From Spirochaetales bacterium (GTDB lineage Bacteria > Spirochaetota > Spirochaetia > DSM-27196 > SLST01), in NCBI GenBank assembly GCA_028284845.1, contig JANQQY010000331.1, positions 1 through 9,349 on the forward strand: a DNA stretch of 9,349 nt, read 5' to 3'. A program made the translations under genes and the position numbers. Within the stretch, counting starts at the first letter, position 1. Every line of letters begins with the position of its first letter. The notes under the pieces are model-generated. The model did no database searches, was not told the DNA's origin, and was given only the letters and a program-made list of their open reading frames with translations. Below are positions 6,554 to 9,349 of the stretch, in pieces.

Positions 6554-7342
6554 ATGCGTCGAGTGATTCTGTTGTGCGGGTTTTTGTCAGTCTGGATTCT
6601 GGGCGTTGCAGCCGGCGGAGAGGGCGAAACGGGACTTGGTGCCCCTATCCTCACAACGAATCACCAGACTGGGGTGACGACGGTCGCTCCCAACCTCGAC
6701 CTAACTACAGACGATACCGCATCAGTTCGATCCCTTATTGAGTACGACCTCAGCCTCCGTATTGCAGGGGAGTACTTCCAAATCCTGGAAGACTACGAGG
6801 ATCAGATCTGGATTGAGGCGCATACAGGCGTGGTCGCAGAGATTAGGTTCGACAACCAACGAGGTCACATCGGTCCGATTCTGGGACTGCGAATCAACGT
6901 CATCCAGCCAAGGCTACTCGCGCCGGGTTCGCAACTCGCGCGGATCCATAAGCTGAACGCAATGGTCTATGAGTACGGACGCGTATTCGGTCCCGAAGCC
7001 ACTGCAAGAATCAACTCGATCGAAGATGAACTTATCGAGTACAACCGCAACCGGTTGTTCAAGCGAGTCGGAGTGGGAATCGGCTTTCCTTACGTTGTCA
7101 CTTCGGAGGGTCGAGCCAACTTCCCCGACGTCGGGAGCGAGTACCTCGCAGACTATTTCCTCTTTGATCGTTGGTACTTGCTCGTCGCACTTGATCCAAC
7201 CGACTACGTTTCTTTGCACGCAGGGGTTCATCACAGACTTGAGAGTGCGTTTGTTGGAATCACGGTCGATATCTCAAGCCCGGTCCGTGCCGCTTTCAAG
7301 GGAGCCAGCGATTGGATCGTGCGATTGACGGGCGCATCGTAG
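6554..7342 (+). CDS. Secreted or outer-envelope protein of unknown function
   Basis: From the ATG at 6554 the protein is 262 residues. GGGAG lies about nine bases upstream and supports this start over the longer frame beginning at 6482, which would put 24 polar residues before the signal peptide. Residues 1-20 (MRRVILLCGFLSVWILGVAA) form a Sec signal peptide with an Ala-type cleavage site; there is no lipobox Cys at the cleavage point. The mature part starts with a Thr-rich segment, then alternating beta-like stretches, a central helical region (about 121-170, with SIEDELIEYNRNRLFKRVG) and a C-terminal beta-rich part (YFLFDRWYLLVALDP, VSLHAGVHHRLESAFVGITV). That pattern fits a periplasmic or small outer-membrane barrel protein, but I do not recognise a family. 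MazG lies 91 bases downstream on the same strand and may be co-transcribed. Confidence 0.75.
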   Translation: MRRVILLCGFLSVWILGVAAGGEGETGLGAPILTTNHQTGVTTVAPNLDLTTDDTASVRSLIEYDLSLRIAGEYFQILEDYEDQIWIEAHTGVVAEIRFDNQRGHIGPILGLRINVIQPRLLAPGSQLARIHKLNAMVYEYGRVFGPEATARINSIEDELIEYNRNRLFKRVGVGIGFPYVVTSEGRANFPDVGSEYLADYFLFDRWYLLVALDPTDYVSLHAGVHHRLESAFVGITVDISSPVRAAFKGASDWIVRLTGAS

Positions 7343-7374
7343 ACGAAAGACAGGCCGAGACACCATCGAACACA

Positions 7375-7437
7375 ATGAGCTGGGAACCGCTCGCGATCAA
7401 CCCGTCGGAGATCGGGTATTCTGGACGACATCAATGA
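7375..7437 (+). CDS. Possible 20-codon leader ORF overlapping the mazG-like start
   Basis: An ATG at 7375 opens MSWEPLAINPSEIGYSGRHQ and ends with TGA at 7435-7437, overlapping the ATG of the pyrophosphohydrolase (7434) as ATGA. Such overlaps often couple translation, and the downstream gene has only a weak Shine-Dalgarno site of its own. There is no good ribosome site before this ORF either, so it may be chance or the tail of a decayed gene. Confidence 0.2.
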   Translation: MSWEPLAINPSEIGYSGRHQ

Positions 7438-7823
7438 CAGACATAGAGAACCTGCTGGCAATCGCCAGAAAGAAGAATGCGCTCGACAGAGACGGCTCCT
7501 GGTCTCAAGGTGCTGAGACCTATATTGAAGGGTTGCGAACGGAGATCGAGGAAGTCACTGAAGAGATTCCTAAGCGACGCCGTGTGTATCTGGAGGACGA
7601 ACTCGGCGACGTTCTCTGGGATTACCTCAACATCCTACTCTGCTTGGAATCAGAAGCGGACATCAGTATCCCGTCTGTGCTCTCCAGGGCTTTGCGGAAA
7701 TACGAGGAACGCGTCTCTGGAGTGGAGGCCGGGGAATCGTGGAGCGTAGTCAAGGAAAGGCAGAGTGCGACTCTGGCAGAGGAGCACAAGGCTGTTTTGG
7801 CGGCAGAACGCAACGTTGGGTAA
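7434..7823 (+). CDS. MazG-type nucleotide pyrophosphohydrolase
   Basis: The intact 129-residue protein is a single all-alpha MazG/NTP-PPase domain. After an N-terminal helix and the conserved SWSQGAETYIEGLR stretch (22-35) come the metal-binding motifs: E40xxE43 within TEIEEVTEEI (36-45) and E56xxD59 within YLEDELGDVLWDYLNI (52-67). These coordinate Mg2+ for hydrolysis of nucleoside triphosphates to monophosphate and pyrophosphate. In this family the reaction cleans up aberrant or excess nucleotides. The C-terminal third (SRALRKYEERVSGVEAG) is typical of short stand-alone members. It is cytoplasmic. The ATG at 7434 lacks a strong Shine-Dalgarno site and overlaps the end of a 20-codon frame. 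The gene is convergent with the MTHFR-like gene; TACGT-CT-ACGTA (7830-7841) lies just after it but has no T-tract. Confidence 0.88.
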   Translation: MTDIENLLAIARKKNALDRDGSWSQGAETYIEGLRTEIEEVTEEIPKRRRVYLEDELGDVLWDYLNILLCLESEADISIPSVLSRALRKYEERVSGVEAGESWSVVKERQSATLAEEHKAVLAAERNVG

Positions 7824-7948
7824 CTAATAGTACGTCTACGTATCAGAAGAACAACTCAATCGGAAACGACGATGCGCACCGATGGGAGACGGAGTGACCA
7901 TGTTTCGAGACTTATCGATTGAACTCGCTCGAGCCATTCGTTGGGCAC

Positions 7949-8940
7949 TCACTGCCGTAGTCCGCTCCGGCGAAGCACCTCGCACAGTCGCATTGTTAGC
8001 TGGTCAGCCGCGTCGACTTCAGCTTTGCGGATGGAGACGCTCTCGACGTTAAATCCAAACGGGATGCGGTGGTCGGTGCAGAAGCGCACGATCGCCTCTG
8101 CGGCCGAGACCGCTGCTCGAAGAGACACGTCGAGCACATCGTGGGCATGTTCCAGGTCGTTCTGTAGCCAACGCGGGATTGAGACTCCGAGCCAGTGCAT
8201 AGGCGACGCGTTTGTAAGGATCCGCATGGGCTGAATGTGAGTATGATGCGCGGCATCTCTGTGACTTGGCGCCGGGCTTCGTAGAGGCAATCGGACAGGG
8301 CGTTGATCGCCGCCATTGAATCAAAGACGCATTGAGAGATGAAGAACTCGCAGCCGGATCGCATCTTTCGGAGTAGTGGGTGGTGTTCATCTCCTTTCTC
8401 TACGTGTCGCTCCGGGATTGTAACTCCTCCAAAGGTTACGTCCGGTCTCTCGTAGCGTAGTAACTCATACGCCTCGCCAAGTTTGATGTGCGGCTTCGAT
8501 CGACTGCTGCTCGCGCCGACAAGAACCACTGCTTCGTGACCTGCACCGATGCTCTTCAAACGGCGCAGGAGCTCGCTGCGGGAACAAGCGGCCGTCGCGA
8601 TATAGACGATTCGGGGAGGAAGATCCTGGTCTGCCGCGGAAGCAAGTCGTTTGGAGAAGTCGAATGGATCAAGAGTCGGCAGGAACGGGAACGGTCGATC
8701 GTCTTGGATCCGATCCGACTCGTCCTGCACGTCGTAGACGACGATCCCGTCGACATCGAGTGCCACGATTCTATCGCTACGGCGAGCGGTGATGCGTGTC
8801 ACTCTCTCTGGTGTTGAGGCCGCCTTGGGTGGCGCGAATCCGTGGAGCAGAGGGGCACGATCGGGATCTGCCGGATACCGAAGGAGATCGAGCGGGCTAT
8901 GGACAATCGGCATTGGGCGTGCCGGGCGTCCCGTAGTCAC
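7949..8940 (-). pseudogene. Methylenetetrahydrofolate reductase family protein, split by a -1 frameshift
   Basis: The N-terminal part (GTG at 8940, or more likely ATG at 8913) reads LLHGFAPPKAASTPERV (31-47), IVALDVDGIVVYDVQDESDR (58-77), RPFPFLPTLDP (82-92), GGVTIPERH (171-179), CEFFISQCVFD (197-207) and LTFSPCGS (234-241). The matching C-terminal half is one frame over: MHWLGVSIPRWL, LEHAHDVLDVSL, and IPFGFNVESVSIRKAE, ending at TGA 7949. Together they give about 330 residues, the usual length of this COG0685-type MTHFR branch, a flavin-dependent TIM barrel that reduces methylene-THF in one-carbon metabolism. The shift lies near 8206-8225, next to CTTACAAACG on the minus strand, and equals one missing base. 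Without repair the first frame runs on to 7996 with an unrelated Arg/Ser-rich tail. The start overlaps the end of the lamin-tail gene. Sequencing error remains possible because both halves are well conserved. Confidence 0.75.
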
Positions 8941-9223
8941 CTAAACCGAACATGGAGACCGACTCGCACCAGTTCGTACCGTCGTCGTTAGCGCTGTCAC
9001 TAAAGTTCGCCGGGCTAAGCTGCAAGGAGCGTCCATCGGGCACATTCCAACCCATCGTGCCGTTGGTGTATACAACGGAATCGATCGTAACGGCATCACC
9101 CGAGAGAACAACCTCGCCGCCGATAGGCATATCGTCGCCGCCATCACCGCTGCCAGGATCATTCGCACCCGGTCCTGGATCGGAACCGGCGGCCTCGCAC
9201 CCAACCAACAGAGCGACGCACAC
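8897..9223 (-). CDS. Lipoprotein with truncated lamin-tail (LTD) domain
   Basis: The frame carries a lipobox (ALLVGC) and then a Pro/Gly/Asp-rich linker (AAGSDPGPGANDPGSGDGGDD) usual for surface-exposed lipoproteins. Residues about 40-105 match the C-terminal half of a bacterial lamin-tail domain: AVTIDSVVYTNG, then GWNVPDGRSLQLSPANFSDSANDDGTNWC and GDYGTPGTPN. The N-terminal half of the domain (the NEV...WIEL part) is missing, as if an internal segment was lost. The only usable start is GTG at 9223, giving a signal peptide without a basic n-region. In the same frame an ATG at 9271 would give a proper one (TRTRRSIVIAAVAV), but codon 3 is TGA (9263-9265). The original gene therefore probably started at 9271 and carries a nonsense change. 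It lies just upstream of, and overlaps, the MTHFR-like gene. Confidence 0.6.
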   Translation of the reverse strand: MCVALLVGCEAAGSDPGPGANDPGSGDGGDDMPIGGEVVLSGDAVTIDSVVYTNGTMGWNVPDGRSLQLSPANFSDSANDDGTNWCESVSMFGLGDYGTPGTPNADCP

Positions 9224-9349
9224 GGCGACGGCCGCGATGACTATCGATCTCCGGGTACGGGTTCAGGACATAGGTGACAGTTTTCAGGGTTCAGACGAGG
9301 CATCACTCCCCACCGCTCTGGGTGGTATCTGTTTCTGACTGAACGGCTT
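9224..9349 (-). other. Upstream region of the lamin-tail gene with disrupted start
   Basis: On the minus strand ATG (9271-9269) is followed two codons later by TGA and then by an open signal-peptide frame. A hairpin CCACC/GGTGG (9310-9314 with 9321-9325) lies further upstream. The octamer CTGAACCC occurs twice on the minus strand, starting at about 9294 and 9266. No other gene is visible. Confidence 0.3.

Noticed and set aside
7900..8052. 50-codon plus-strand ORF (MFRDLSIELARAIRWA...) with a good GGAG site five bases before ATG.
   Set aside because: Two thirds of it is antisense to the strongly conserved NVESVSIRKAE part of the MTHFR-like gene, so the coding signal there belongs to the other strand.
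8952..9338. 128-codon plus-strand ORF opposite the lamin-tail gene.
   Set aside because: It is the complement of a recognisable lamin-tail domain and a lipobox signal peptide; no independent motif.

Overview
The window reads as chromosomal DNA of a Gram-negative-type bacterium with mid-50s percent GC by eye. Two lipoproteins carry lipoboxes, and two further proteins carry signal peptides. The cadherin-like/choice-of-anchor lipoprotein, the lamin-tail lipoprotein and the mix of small single-gene units are reminiscent of free-living Spirochaetota, but nothing here fixes the phylum and I hold that loosely. I see no rRNA, tRNA, CRISPR array, integrase or transposase gene.

Layout from left to right. 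Positions 1-289 hold an unassigned partial minus-strand reading frame. A minus-strand surface lipoprotein follows (290-1084), then a roughly 500-base stretch without a convincing gene. Next are a plus-strand FtsJ/RlmM-type rRNA 2'-O-methyltransferase (1624-2652) and, convergent with it, a class I SAM O-methyltransferase (2937-3557, minus). Divergent from that is a secreted HExxH metallopeptidase broken by a +1 frameshift (3733-4453). A minus-strand J-domain protein (about 4609-5096) has remnants of a ribbon-helix-helix protein at its 3' end. Divergent from it is a DUF72 protein (5215-6129). After a roughly 420-base gap come a secreted protein of unknown function (6554-7342) and a MazG-type nucleotide pyrophosphohydrolase (7434-7823), both plus strand. 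The right end, on the minus strand, holds a frameshifted methylenetetrahydrofolate-reductase-family gene (7949-8940) preceded by a short lipoprotein with half a lamin-tail domain (8897-9223).

The genes do not form one recognisable pathway. They look like housekeeping and accessory singletons: RNA methylation, a house-cleaning NTP hydrolase, one-carbon metabolism, and envelope or secreted proteins. Most sit in divergent or convergent pairs. The striking property of the window is the number of reading-frame lesions: metallopeptidase, J-domain/RHH locus, MTHFR-like gene and the start of the lamin-tail lipoprotein. They lie between fully intact genes. Sequence or assembly error, real gene decay and recoding are all possible, in roughly that order of likelihood. 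The best regulatory candidates are two abutting perfect palindromes between the J-domain and DUF72 genes (5159-5182) and a nested inverted repeat between the O-methyltransferase and peptidase genes (3618-3644).
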